Shown: positions 41,118-49,952 of the stretch, piece after piece | Layout: each line of letters starts with the position of its first letter | How positions within the stretch are numbered: the stretch's first letter is position 1 | Origin: Conchiformibius kuhniae DSM 17694 | GTDB taxonomy: Bacteria > Pseudomonadota > Gammaproteobacteria > Burkholderiales > Neisseriaceae | Length of the DNA stretch: 64,000 nucleotides | Direction of reading: 5' to 3' | NCBI RefSeq assembly: GCF_000428785.1 | Contig: NZ_AUAP01000001.1 | Coordinates: forward strand, 124,001 to 188,000 | The notes under the pieces: model-generated | What the model was told of the DNA's origin: nothing | The model's database searches: none | What the model saw: the letters and a program-made list of their open reading frames with translations, nothing else | Made by a program: the position numbers and the translations under genes

Positions 41118-43019
41118 ATGATTAACATCACTTTGCCGGACGGTTCCGTCCGCCAATTCCCCGCCCCCGTTACCGTTGCCCAAATCGCCGCCGACATCGG
41201 CACGGGCTTGGCGAAAGCCACCGTAGCTGGCAAAGTGAACGGCGTGTTGGTGGACGCGTGCGACCCGATTACCGCCGATGCCGCCGTGCAAATCATCACC
41301 CCCAAAGACCCCGAAGGCGTGGACATCATCCGCCACTCCTGCGCCCACCTGATTGGACACGCCGTCAAACAGCTCTATCCCGATGCCAAAATGGTCATCG
41401 GCCCCGTGATTGAAGACGGCTTCTACTACGACATCGCCACCGACAAACCCTTTACCCCCGAAGACCTTGCCGCCATTGAAACGCGCATGAAAGAACTGAT
41501 AGCGCAAGACTACGATGTCGTCAAAATCATGACCCCGCGCCCCGAAGTAAGCGACATTTTCAGGCAGCGCGGCGAGGAATACAAACTGCGCCTGATTGAC
41601 GACATGGGCGAAGACGTGCAAGCGATGGGCATGTATTACCATCAGGAATATGTGGACATGTGTCGCGGCCCGCACGTTCCCAACACCCGTTTTCTCAAAC
41701 ACTTCAAACTCACCAAACTGGCGGGCGCATACTGGCGCGGCGACAGCAACAACGAACAACTGCAACGCATCTACGGCACGGCGTGGGCAAGCAAAGACGA
41801 TTTGAAAGCCTATATCCAACGCATTGAAGAAGCGGAAAAACGCGACCACCGCAAATTGGGCAGACAATTAGACCTGTTCCACCTGCAAGACGAAGCCCCC
41901 GGCATGGTGTTCTGGCACCCGCGCGGCTGGACGTTGTGGCAAACCATCGAGCAATACATGCGCCGCGAACTGGACGCCGCAGGCTACCGTGAAATCAAAA
42001 CCCCGCAAATTCTCGACAAATCCTTTTGGGAACAATCCGGACACTGGGAAAACTACAAAGACAATATGTTCACCACCCAATCGGAAAAACGCGAATACGC
42101 CGTCAAACCGATGAATTGTCCGGGACACGTGCAAGTGTTCAATCACGGCCTGCGTTCCTACCGCGATTTGCCGATGCGTTTGGCGGAATTCGGTTCCTGC
42201 CACCGCAACGAACCAAGCGGCGCATTGCACGGCTTGATGCGCGTGCGCGGCTTTGTGCAAGACGATGCACATATTTTCTGCACCGAAGCACAAATTACCC
42301 AAGAAGCCAAAGCATTCAACGAATTGGTGATGAAAATCTACCGGAAATTCGGCTTTGAAAACGTGAGCGTGAAACTGTCGCTGCGCCCCGAAAAACGCGC
42401 CGGTTCGGACGAAACGTGGGACAAAGCCGAACAAGGCTTGCGCGATGCGCTTACCGCTTGCGGCATCGAGTGGCAGGAATTGCCCGGCGAAGGCGCGTTT
42501 TACGGCCCGAAAGTGGAGTACCACATCAAAGACGCATTGGGACGCTCGTGGCAATGCGGCACGATTCAGCTTGATTTCGTGCTGCCTGAAAGATTGGGCG
42601 CAGAATACGTTACCGAAGACAACGGCCGCGCCCGCCCCGTGATGCTGCACCGCGCCATTTTGGGTTCGCTGGAACGCTTTATCGGCATTTTGATTGAAGA
42701 ACACGCGGGTTCCTTCCCGCTTTGGCTCGCGCCCGTACAAATGGTGGTGATGAACATCACCGAAAAACAGGCGGATTACTGCCGCGAAGTCGCCGCCAAA
42801 CTTCAGGCAGCCGGTTTCCGCGTGGAACTGGATTTGCGTAACGAAAAAATCGGCTACAAAATCCGCGACAACAGCCAATACCGTTACCCCTATCAAATCG
42901 TTGTCGGCGAAAAGGAAAAGGAAAACGGTCAAATCGCCGTGCGCCGCAAGGCGGAAGACTTGGGCGCGATGGATGTGGACGAATTTATCGCCAAATTGCA
43001 AGATGAATTGAACGGCTGA
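41118..43019 (+). CDS. thrS: Threonyl-tRNA synthetase
   Basis: Charges tRNA-Thr; 633 aa class II synthetase. Domains: TGS (MINITLPDGSVRQFPAPVTV), editing domain with HSCAHLIGHAVKQLYP (HxxxH) and CRGPHVPNT, catalytic domain with zinc Cys in MNCPGHVQVF and motif 2 FGSCHRNEPSGALHGLMRVR. Motif 3 and the anticodon-binding domain are at the end. The start at 41118 is the family start; the preceding 115 bases after the tRNA form a leader with GAACAACAAAG-type repeats that could fold. In Neisseriaceae thrS is normally followed by infC-rpmI-rplT, which here lie 6.4 kb away. Confidence 0.96.
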   Translation: MINITLPDGSVRQFPAPVTVAQIAADIGTGLAKATVAGKVNGVLVDACDPITADAAVQIITPKDPEGVDIIRHSCAHLIGHAVKQLYPDAKMVIGPVIEDGFYYDIATDKPFTPEDLAAIETRMKELIAQDYDVVKIMTPRPEVSDIFRQRGEEYKLRLIDDMGEDVQAMGMYYHQEYVDMCRGPHVPNTRFLKHFKLTKLAGAYWRGDSNNEQLQRIYGTAWASKDDLKAYIQRIEEAEKRDHRKLGRQLDLFHLQDEAPGMVFWHPRGWTLWQTIEQYMRRELDAAGYREIKTPQILDKSFWEQSGHWENYKDNMFTTQSEKREYAVKPMNCPGHVQVFNHGLRSYRDLPMRLAEFGSCHRNEPSGALHGLMRVRGFVQDDAHIFCTEAQITQEAKAFNELVMKIYRKFGFENVSVKLSLRPEKRAGSDETWDKAEQGLRDALTACGIEWQELPGEGAFYGPKVEYHIKDALGRSWQCGTIQLDFVLPERLGAEYVTEDNGRARPVMLHRAILGSLERFIGILIEEHAGSFPLWLAPVQMVVMNITEKQADYCREVAAKLQAAGFRVELDLRNEKIGYKIRDNSQYRYPYQIVVGEKEKENGQIAVRRKAEDLGAMDVDEFIAKLQDELNG

Positions 43020-43033
43020 AATGGAGATTCAAA

Positions 43034-43264
43034 ATGTCGCAATTAAGCCAAACGGTTAATACTGCCGTTCAGCCCTTGTATGTATTCGGCAAATGGATTG
43101 TTGTGGCGGGCATGGTGATGCTGGTTTCGTTCGTGCTGACCAAAATACTTGCCAAGCGTTTGGGCATGAACCGAAAACAAAGCCAAGCTTTTGCACAGTT
43201 AATCAGTTCTTTAGCGATGTTGGGCGTGTTGCTGATTGGCTTTTCCAAAGCGTTTGGTGCTTGA
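43034..43264 (+). CDS. Small membrane protein downstream of thrS
   Basis: A 76-aa protein with two predicted membrane helices (YVFGKWIVVAGMVMLVSFVL and AFAQLISSLAMLGVLLIGF) joined by a basic loop (KRLGMNRKQS). GGAG precedes the ATG, 14 bases after the thrS stop. I do not recognise the family and claim no function. Confidence 0.65.
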   Translation: MSQLSQTVNTAVQPLYVFGKWIVVAGMVMLVSFVLTKILAKRLGMNRKQSQAFAQLISSLAMLGVLLIGFSKAFGA

Positions 43265-43271
43265 AACCCGC

Positions 43272-43288
43272 TTTCAGGCAGCCTGAAA
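43272..43288 (+). repeat. Palindromic uptake-sequence copy
   Basis: TTTCAGGCAGCCTGAAA, 8 bases after the small membrane protein gene, before the element-truncated relic. Confidence 0.55.
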
Positions 43289-43320
43289 ATATTTGAACCC
43301 TTATTAAGGAACACGCATCA

Positions 43321-43392
43321 TGCCCACCCCGAAACCCGCAGCCCTGCAACAAGCCTTCCGCGAAAAACGGGTGAAAACCAGTGAAATATAAA
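43321..43392 (+). pseudogene. 5' relic of a gene cut by a repeat element
   Basis: A good ribosome site (AAGGAACACGCATC) precedes ATG and 18 codons of credible protein (MPTPKPAALQQAFREKRV). From there the frame enters the right end of a MITE-like element (AAAACCAGTGAAATATAA) and stops. The rest of the gene is absent on the far side of the element. I cannot identify the original gene. Confidence 0.5.
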
Positions 43393-43540
43393 GAATGCCG
43401 TCATTCCCGCACAGGCGGGAATCCATCGCCCGATGTTTGGCAAACGATGTGTTATCAAGGTTTATTTGAAAGTGTTTTAGATTCCTGCCTGCGCGGGAAT
43501 GACGGTACAGAGCTTTTCGGTCAATTGATGGCACGCTCTT
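43373..43540 (-). mobile_element. MITE-like element in the thrS-mod gap, copy 14
   Basis: Minus-strand orientation: AAGAGCGTGCCATCAATTGA at the right border, two dRS3-type palindromes (one perfect ATTCCCGCACAGGCGGGAAT), and the ACCTTGATAACACATC block. It ends in TTTATATTTCACTGGTTTT at the left border. The inner end has replaced the 3' part of the gene relic at 43321. Confidence 0.82.
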
Positions 43541-43590
43541 GTCCGAAACAGCGTAAATTTTTTGGTCTGTTCGTTTTTCATTGACGCAAC

Positions 43591-43631
43591 AAAAAAGCAG
43601 CCCGAATTGTTGCAAAACAAGCTGCTTTTTT
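43591..43631 (+). terminator. Terminator ahead of mod
   Basis: AAAAAAGCAGC and GCTGCTTTTTT form an 11-bp stem ending in a T run, 40 bases before the mod start. It isolates mod from upstream transcription. The gap 43265-43669 otherwise holds only the uptake-sequence copy, the gene relic and repeat copy 14. Confidence 0.82.
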
Positions 43632-43669
43632 AAAAAACTTTTTTATTTGAAAACCAATAGGGTGCAAAA

Positions 43670-45631
43670 ATGCCAACCAACCAACCAACCAACCAACCAA
43701 CCAACCAAATTATACTGAACAATCATAGCATTGTATCTGAAAACCTGAACAAACTCAAACAGATTTTTCCCGAAATCTTTTGCGAAAACCAAATCGATTT
43801 TGAGAAACTCAAACTCATCTTGGGCGAAAACAACCTTTGCCACCACAACGAACGCTACCAACTCAACTGGGCGGGCAAAAGCGAAGCCTACCGCGCCCTG
43901 CAATCGCCCCCTTTCAACACCCTGATTCCCTGCCGCGCCGACAGCGTGGATTTTGACACCACGCACAACGTCTTTATCGAAGCGGAAAACATGGACGCGC
44001 TGAAAATCCTGCAAAAAGCCTATGCAAACAGCGTGAAAATGATTTACATCGACCCGCCCTACAACACGGGCAACGACAGCTTTATCTACCCCGACAAATT
44101 CGCCGAAACCCGCGAACAATACGCCAAACGTGTGGGCGACAAAGATGAAAACGGCTACATCAAACGCACGGGCGTGTTTCAAGGCGTATTGCGTAAAAAT
44201 ACCAAAGACAACGGACACTACCACAGCCGTTGGCTTTCCATGATGCTGCCGCGCCTGCATTTGGCAAAAACCCTGTTGCGCGATGACGGGGTGATTTTTA
44301 TCAGCATTGACGATAACGAACAGGCGCAATTGAAATTGCTTTGTGATGAAGTGTTTGGGGCGGAGAATTTTGTTGGTCAATTTGTATGGGAAAAGAAAAA
44401 GAAGCCGTCTTTTTTAGGTACAAATTTGGGTTCAAAGTTTGAATACATTGCATGTTATGCTAAAAGCAAATCTGATACTTCAGCATTTTCTGTTGATTTA
44501 ACTGAACAAGGAAAAAAATATCCATTTAATAATGCAGGAAATACAGCACAAGATTTAACATTTCCAATGGGAAGTGTGCAATTCACTTCTATGCCAGATG
44601 GAGTTGTCAAACCACAAGATATGTCCGATGGTAATATCAAAACCATTTTGAAAACAGAGTTGGTTATTCAAAATGGTATAAATGCTAACGAATTTACGCT
44701 TTGGGGAGAATGGAGATATTCTCAAGAAAAACTGAATGAAATCTTTTCCAATAAAGAGAAAATCACAATCAGCAAAATTCCATTCCGCCCAAACCACATC
44801 AAAAGCGGTGGAGAAATCAAGAAAATTCATAACTTGCTAACTATTAACCACTATTCTGTTGGCACAAATGAAGATGCCACAGATGAACAAGCAAAATTGT
44901 TTGGTTTCAATTACTTCAGTTATGCAAAACCAAGTAATTTAATTAAATTTCTCATTCAATCTATCTCATACGAAGATAGTAGCTCCCTTATCCTTGACTT
45001 CTTTTCAGGCAGTGGCACCACAGCCCACGCCGTCATGCAATTAAACGCCGAAGACGGCGGCAAACGCCGTTATATTTGCGTGCAATTGCCCGAAGAAACA
45101 GACGAACAATCCGAAGCCCGCAAAGCAGGTTTCACTACCGTTGCCGAAATCGCCAAAGAACGCATCCGCCGCGCAGGAAAATACATTTCAGCCAGCCTGA
45201 AAGACGGGCAAAGCGTGGACACGGGCTTTAAAGTGTTCAAACTCGCCGAAAGCGCATTCAAGCAATGGCGCAATCCCGAAAAACGCGATGCGGAAAGTTT
45301 GCAAGCGGAATTGGCGTTGTTTCAAAATGTTGTGGACGAAAACGCTTCTTTGGAACAACTGGCTTGCGAATTGGCTTTGCGTTTGGGTTTTCAGCTTACC
45401 GACCCGATGCGTTTTGACGATAAGGGCGTGGTGTGGCTGAACAATGAAGCAGGCACGCGCAAAGTGGTGCTGCTGCTGGAAACGTTTTCAGGTAGCCTGA
45501 CGGATACGGTGTTGGCAGAACAGCCGCAAAAAGTGTTTGCGCTCGACCGCGTGTTTGCGGGAGACGATGCCGCCAAAGCCAATTTCGCCTTGCAGCTTCA
45601 AGACGCGGGCATTGAGTTTGAAACCCTGTAA
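43670..45631 (+). CDS. mod: Type III restriction-modification DNA methyltransferase, phase-variable
   Basis: N6-adenine methyltransferase of 653 aa, beta-class order: motif IV DPPYNTG (near residue 128) precedes motif I DFFSGSGTTAHAVM (near 440). It modifies DNA alone and guides Res in the complex. Codons 2-13 are nine CCAA units (PTNQ three times), so slipped-strand loss or gain of one unit shifts the frame; the present count is ON. The region 44380-44990 between the motifs (target recognition) is much more AT-rich than the rest, as expected for a swapped recognition domain. Forms an operon with res, 17 bases downstream. Confidence 0.94.
   Translation: MPTNQPTNQPTNQIILNNHSIVSENLNKLKQIFPEIFCENQIDFEKLKLILGENNLCHHNERYQLNWAGKSEAYRALQSPPFNTLIPCRADSVDFDTTHNVFIEAENMDALKILQKAYANSVKMIYIDPPYNTGNDSFIYPDKFAETREQYAKRVGDKDENGYIKRTGVFQGVLRKNTKDNGHYHSRWLSMMLPRLHLAKTLLRDDGVIFISIDDNEQAQLKLLCDEVFGAENFVGQFVWEKKKKPSFLGTNLGSKFEYIACYAKSKSDTSAFSVDLTEQGKKYPFNNAGNTAQDLTFPMGSVQFTSMPDGVVKPQDMSDGNIKTILKTELVIQNGINANEFTLWGEWRYSQEKLNEIFSNKEKITISKIPFRPNHIKSGGEIKKIHNLLTINHYSVGTNEDATDEQAKLFGFNYFSYAKPSNLIKFLIQSISYEDSSSLILDFFSGSGTTAHAVMQLNAEDGGKRRYICVQLPEETDEQSEARKAGFTTVAEIAKERIRRAGKYISASLKDGQSVDTGFKVFKLAESAFKQWRNPEKRDAESLQAELALFQNVVDENASLEQLACELALRLGFQLTDPMRFDDKGVVWLNNEAGTRKVVLLLETFSGSLTDTVLAEQPQKVFALDRVFAGDDAAKANFALQLQDAGIEFETL
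43673..43708 (+). repeat. (CCAA)9 phase-variation repeat
   Basis: Nine perfect tandem CCAA units directly after the mod ATG, the only such tract I see in the window. The unit is four bases, so each step changes frame. Neisserial and Haemophilus mod genes use similar tracts to switch whole sets of genes (phasevarions). Confidence 0.95.
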
Positions 45632-45648
45632 GGCGAAGGGAAAACATC

Positions 45649-48243
45649 ATGCAATTGCAATTTGAACAACTGGATTATCAAAAAGAAGCCATTGGTGCGG
45701 TGGCGGATTTGTTTGTCGGCGAACCGAATCATGCCCATCAATTCGAATGGGGCAACGCAGGCGCGTTTGTCGTGTCTGCCAACCGTTTGCATTTGCCGCA
45801 GCACGAAATCGGTAAAAACCTGAATGCGGTGCAACGCCGTTTCAGGCAGCCCGAAACCGAAATCGGGCAATACGGCATGAATTTTTCCGTGGAAATGGAA
45901 ACGGGTACGGGCAAAACCTATGTGTATCTGCACACCATTTTTGAATTGAACCGCCGCTACGGTTGGCAAAAGTTTGTGATTGTCGTGCCAAGTGTGGCGA
46001 TACGCGAAGGCGTGGTGCAAAGCATACGCGCCACCCGCGAACATTTTGCCAATCGGTTTGACAAACCTGTGGTGAATGCCAATGTTTATGACAGCAAACG
46101 TCTGCATATTTTGCGCGGCTTCGCACAAAACCGAAATATTGAAATTTTGGTGATGAATATTGATGCGTTTAAAAAAGACGGCAACGTCATCAACCGCGTC
46201 AATGAAAGCGGTGAAGCACCCATCAAACAAATCAGCGACACGCGCCCGATTGTGATGGTGGACGAACCGCAAAATATGGAAACGGAATTGGCAAAACAGG
46301 CGATTGAAGCGCTTAATCCATTGTTTGTACTGCGCTATTCCGCCACCCACAAACAGCCTTATCACAAGCTCTACAGCCTGAATCCGATTGAAGCCTATAA
46401 CAAAAAATTGGTGAAACAGATTGTGGTGCAATCGGTGTTGGCGAAAAACGATGTCAATGGTGCGTATGTGGCGTTGAAGGAAATCGTTTACGGTAAAAAC
46501 AAGAAACCGTCTGCCAAAGTGGAAATTCATTACCGCGATAAAAAAGCCGTTGTGAAGAAAACCGTTACTGCCAAAGAAGGAAATGATTTGTTTGACAAAT
46601 CCAACGGTAACGAAAGCTATCGGCACGGCTTTATCGTGAACGGTATGGATGCGGAAAACGGCAGGATTTCGTTTTCGGGCGGAACGGTTTTGACGATAGG
46701 CGAAAACGATGACGCGGTGCGCGATGCGGTGATGAAAAAACAGATGGAAGCCACCATTCGCGAGCATCTGCACAAGGAAAAACGCCTGAATCCGAAAGGC
46801 ATCAAAGTGTTGTCGCTGTTTTTTATTGATAAAGTGGCGAATTACCGCAACGGTGGGAAATTTGCCCGTTGGTTTGCGGAAATCTATCAACGCGAAACGG
46901 GCGAAAGCGCGGACGGCGTGCATGACGGCTATTTTTCGCAAGACAAAGACACCAACGGCAACAGCAAGGCAGACGAGGACACCTACGATTTGATTATGCG
47001 CGACAAGGAAAAATTGTTGTCGTTTGATTCGCCTCTGCGCTTTATTTTTTCGCATTCCGCGCTGAAAGAGGGCTGGGACAATCCCAATGTGTTTCAAATC
47101 TGTACGTTTAACGAAACCCGTTCGCCGATTAAAAAACGGCAGGAAATCGGGCGCGGTTTGCGTTTGGCGGTGAACCAGCAGGGCAAACGGGTGCGCGATG
47201 AAAGCGTGAATGTGCTGACGGTGATTCCGAATGAAAGCTACGAAATGTTTGCCGCCAATCTGCAAAAAGAATACGAAGACGAGTGCGGTATCCGCTTCGG
47301 CAACAATTATTTGAAAAATCACCGGCAGCGTGTGTATCAAACATTCCGCCAAGGCTTTACGCTTGACCCTGTTTTTGTGGCAATTTGGCAGAAATTGCAG
47401 CATAAAACGCGCTACCGTGTGGATTTTGCGCGTGAGGATTTGATACGCGAAGCCGCCAAACTGTTGGACAGAATGCCCGCCGTGCAAAAAGTACAAACCG
47501 CATCGCGAACAGCAAAATTGTACCAAAGCCAAACGGACGGAATTTGGGGCGAGCAAATCCATTCTCAAAGTGAAGATATGGATATTGAACATGATATTCC
47601 CGATGTGTTGCAGCACATTCAGCAAAAAACCAATTTAACGCGGCAGACTTTGTTTGAGATTTTGATGCAGTCGGGACGGATTGGCGAGATTCCGAACAAT
47701 CCGCAGCTTTTCGTTGATTTGGCGGCGGAAAAAATCCTGTTGGCATTGCACGGTTTGATGGTGGAAGGCATTGAATATGTGAAGCTGCCTGAAAGCGGTT
47801 ATGAGCAAAGTTTGGCAGATTGGCGCGAACGGGAAGCCAACGGTGCGGAATTTTTTCTGAATCAGCATACTTTTGAAGTAAGCAATGCAGAAAAAACCAT
47901 TGTGAACAATTACATTGATTTGAATTCGGATACGGAAAAAAACTTTGCCCGCGATTGCGAAAATCATGAAGATGTGGTGTTGTATTTCAAATTGCCCAAT
48001 TGGTTCAAAATTCCCACGCCTGTCGGAAATTATAATCCCGATTGGGCGTTGGTGATGAAAAATAGCGAAAAAGTGTATTTTGTTGCCGAAACCAAAAACA
48101 CGGGCAGGGGCATTCAGGACGGTGTGGACACGGACAAATTGCGCGAAGCCGAACGGCAGAAAATTGTTTGTGCCGAAAAGCATTTTGCAAAGTTGGACGG
48201 CATTGCCTACTGCGTGGTGGCGAAATTGGAGGATTTGCGCTGA
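45649..48243 (+). CDS. res: Type III restriction endonuclease subunit Res
   Basis: The ATP-dependent helicase/nuclease partner of Mod, 864 aa and intact. Superfamily 2 motifs: Walker A VEMETGTGKTYVYLHTIF (near residue 83), FVIVVPSVAIREGV, VMVDEPQNM (DExx-like), LRYSATHK (motif III), and RQEIGRGLRLAV (motif VI). The C-terminal nuclease has PDWALVM ... VYFVAETKNT, the PD-ExK site near residue 805. GAAGGG precedes the ATG. With Mod OFF, an active Res alone should be harmless because it needs Mod for recognition. Confidence 0.94.
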   Translation: MQLQFEQLDYQKEAIGAVADLFVGEPNHAHQFEWGNAGAFVVSANRLHLPQHEIGKNLNAVQRRFRQPETEIGQYGMNFSVEMETGTGKTYVYLHTIFELNRRYGWQKFVIVVPSVAIREGVVQSIRATREHFANRFDKPVVNANVYDSKRLHILRGFAQNRNIEILVMNIDAFKKDGNVINRVNESGEAPIKQISDTRPIVMVDEPQNMETELAKQAIEALNPLFVLRYSATHKQPYHKLYSLNPIEAYNKKLVKQIVVQSVLAKNDVNGAYVALKEIVYGKNKKPSAKVEIHYRDKKAVVKKTVTAKEGNDLFDKSNGNESYRHGFIVNGMDAENGRISFSGGTVLTIGENDDAVRDAVMKKQMEATIREHLHKEKRLNPKGIKVLSLFFIDKVANYRNGGKFARWFAEIYQRETGESADGVHDGYFSQDKDTNGNSKADEDTYDLIMRDKEKLLSFDSPLRFIFSHSALKEGWDNPNVFQICTFNETRSPIKKRQEIGRGLRLAVNQQGKRVRDESVNVLTVIPNESYEMFAANLQKEYEDECGIRFGNNYLKNHRQRVYQTFRQGFTLDPVFVAIWQKLQHKTRYRVDFAREDLIREAAKLLDRMPAVQKVQTASRTAKLYQSQTDGIWGEQIHSQSEDMDIEHDIPDVLQHIQQKTNLTRQTLFEILMQSGRIGEIPNNPQLFVDLAAEKILLALHGLMVEGIEYVKLPESGYEQSLADWREREANGAEFFLNQHTFEVSNAEKTIVNNYIDLNSDTEKNFARDCENHEDVVLYFKLPNWFKIPTPVGNYNPDWALVMKNSEKVYFVAETKNTGRGIQDGVDTDKLREAERQKIVCAEKHFAKLDGIAYCVVAKLEDLR

Positions 48244-48343
48244 ATGGCGGCGGGCGAAATGTTGTCCGGTGTACTTTGTGCGCTTGCCGATTGGGTGCGG
48301 ATTGCGGATAATACGGAAAATCAACACTCGGTTTGCTAAAGCC

Positions 48344-49159
48344 ATGAAAAAATATCTGTGGGCGGTTTTCGCCCCCCTGCTGGTGTTGGCCGCATGTTCC
48401 GACAAGGGCAAAACCGCCGGTGAACCAAGCGCGTCCGCCGCACCTGCCGGCACGGCGCAAAAACGCGTTGTCCGCTTGGCGATGTCGGGCGATTACGCGC
48501 CAATCAGCACCTTGAACGAAAAAAGCCAATTGGTCGGCTTTGAGCGGGATTTGCTGACGGCAGTCGGCGCTGCGGAAGGTTTTACCGTTGAAACCAACCG
48601 TTATCTGATGCCGATGTGGGAAGCGGAGCTTTTCGGCGCAAAGAGCGATGTGTTGAGCCTGACTTTCGGCGTGCCGCCCGAAGCGCGGGAAAAAATGGCA
48701 CTCAGCCGCCCGATTCTCAAAAGCCGTTTGGTGGTCGGCATGCTGGACAAAGGGCAGCAGTGGAATGTGGCGGATTTGCGCGGCAAAACCATCAGCGTAA
48801 ACAAGCTCGATGGCCCGGAAGCGGTCGAATTGGCGGAAAAGCTGACCGGCTCGCCCGATAAAGTCATTGTCAGCAACACCTTTCCCTTGTCTGCCGCGCA
48901 GGTTTACGGCGGCAAGGCAGACGGCGTGCTGGCGGAAAACATGGTGTTTTCTTATTACAGCCGCTCGGGCAAACGTGCCGAAATTCCGGTAAAAACCATT
49001 GATTTGCCCAACCAGCCCGAACGCGACCTTGTGTTTGCGGTGCGCCGCGAAGATGCCGCGCTGATGGAAAAAATCAATCGCGGCTTGGACACCGTCCGCA
49101 GCAACGGCACATATGACCGCATCGCCATCAAATGGATTCGTCTGCCGGGCGGGCGTTAG
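48344..49159 (+). CDS. Lipoprotein extracellular solute-binding protein (family 3)
   Basis: A 271-aa periplasmic amino-acid-type binding lipoprotein. The signal peptide ends in a clear lipobox (MKKYLWAVFAPLLVLAAC), then a Ser/Ala/Pro linker. The SBP family 3 domain follows: LAMSGDYAPISTLNEKSQLV, GFERDLLTAVGAAEG, WNVADLRGKTISVNKLDGPE, and LDTVRSNGTYDRIAIKWI. No permease or ATPase is nearby, so it may serve a transporter elsewhere. The ATG at 48344 is 100 bases after res. The TAG stop is the start of repeat copy 15. Confidence 0.88.
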   Translation: MKKYLWAVFAPLLVLAACSDKGKTAGEPSASAAPAGTAQKRVVRLAMSGDYAPISTLNEKSQLVGFERDLLTAVGAAEGFTVETNRYLMPMWEAELFGAKSDVLSLTFGVPPEAREKMALSRPILKSRLVVGMLDKGQQWNVADLRGKTISVNKLDGPEAVELAEKLTGSPDKVIVSNTFPLSAAQVYGGKADGVLAENMVFSYYSRSGKRAEIPVKTIDLPNQPERDLVFAVRREDAALMEKINRGLDTVRSNGTYDRIAIKWIRLPGGR

Positions 49160-49281
49160 GGCGCGTCATCAATTAACTCAAAAAACACCGCGCCGTCATT
49201 CCCGCGCAGACGGGAATGACGGCGTTTTTTATGTTGATGTTGCACTGATTTTCAGCAGAAAAATGGGAATGATGCGCGTCA
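49157..49281 (+). mobile_element. Short MITE-like element with one dRS3, copy 15
   Basis: TAGGGCGCGTCATCAATTAA at the left, one dRS3 palindrome ATTCCCGCGCAGACGGGAAT, then CACTGATTTTCAGCAGAAAA and a right end reduced to GGGAATGATGCGCGTCA. Left end = stop codon of the solute-binding protein gene. Same single-dRS3 form as copy 2. Confidence 0.83.
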
Positions 49282-49413
49282 TGTATGCTGTTAAATAATT
49301 GGTTTGATTTTGAAAATTAATTTTTCCATACGAAAGCGAAAAAAATTCCCCTTTTTGCTTAATATGTTTTACAATATGACGTATTGACTTTTGAAATTTT
49401 TATAGGAGCATTC

Positions 49414-49935
49414 ATCATCGCACAAGAACGCGAAGCACGAATCAACGGCGAAATCACCGCCAAAGAAGTGCGTTTAATCAGTGGTTCGGGCGAACAGCTC
49501 GGCGTTGTTTCCCTGAAAGAAGCCCTTGCCATGGCAGGCGAGCAAGACGTGGATTTGGTGGAGATTTCCCCCACCGCCAAACCGCCCGTCTGCAAATTGA
49601 TGGACTACGGCAAATTCAAATACGAGCAGTCCAAAAAACGGGACGAAGCCCGCAAAAAGCAAAAGCAGGTGCAAATCAAGGAAATCAAATTCCGTCCCGG
49701 TACCGATGACGGCGATTACAACATCAAAATGCGCAACATTGTCCGTTTTTTGAATGACGGCGACAAGGTCAAAGTTACCTTGCGCTTTCGCGGGCGCGAG
49801 ATGGCGCACCAGCAGCTCGGCGCAAAACTGCTTGAGCGCGTAAAGGAAGATTTGGCGGAAATCGGCACGGTGGAGCAGTTCCCGAAAATGGAAGGGCGCC
49901 AGATGGTGATGATGGTTGCGCCGAAGAAAAAATAA
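49414..49935 (+). CDS. infC: Translation initiation factor IF-3, ATC start codon
   Basis: Binds the 30S subunit and enforces correct initiation; 173 aa. It reads (M)IAQEREARINGEITAKEVRL with VDLVEISPTAKPPVCKLMDY (N-domain), QIKEIKFRPGTDDGDYNIKM and KVTLRFRGREMAHQQLGAKL. It ends GRQMVMMVAPKKK. No ATG, GTG or TTG fits: AGGAG at 49404-49408 is five bases before ATC 49414, matching the neisserial protein start. Rare AUU/AUC starts in infC are the basis of IF-3 autoregulation. TACAAT at 49370 is a likely -10. Confidence 0.95.
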   Translation: MIAQEREARINGEITAKEVRLISGSGEQLGVVSLKEALAMAGEQDVDLVEISPTAKPPVCKLMDYGKFKYEQSKKRDEARKKQKQVQIKEIKFRPGTDDGDYNIKMRNIVRFLNDGDKVKVTLRFRGREMAHQQLGAKLLERVKEDLAEIGTVEQFPKMEGRQMVMMVAPKKK

Positions 49936-49944
49936 GCCTATAAT
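49916..49944 (+). promoter_or_regulatory. Predicted promoter for rpmI-rplT
   Basis: TTGCGC (49916-49921) and a perfect TATAAT (49939-49944) with a 17-base spacer at the very end of infC. Would allow rpmI-rplT transcription independent of infC. Confidence 0.5.
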
Positions 49945-49952
49945 TTCGCGTT

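Noticed and set aside
29450..43288. Kingella-type uptake dialect (AGGCAGCCTGAA)
   Set aside because: It appears only inside the TTTCAGGCAGCCTGAAA palindromes; all non-palindromic copies have the GCTGCCTGAA core.
45598..47625. 675-codon open frame on the minus strand
   Set aside because: Antisense to the intact res gene; no recognisable domain, and it exists only because of codon bias in res.
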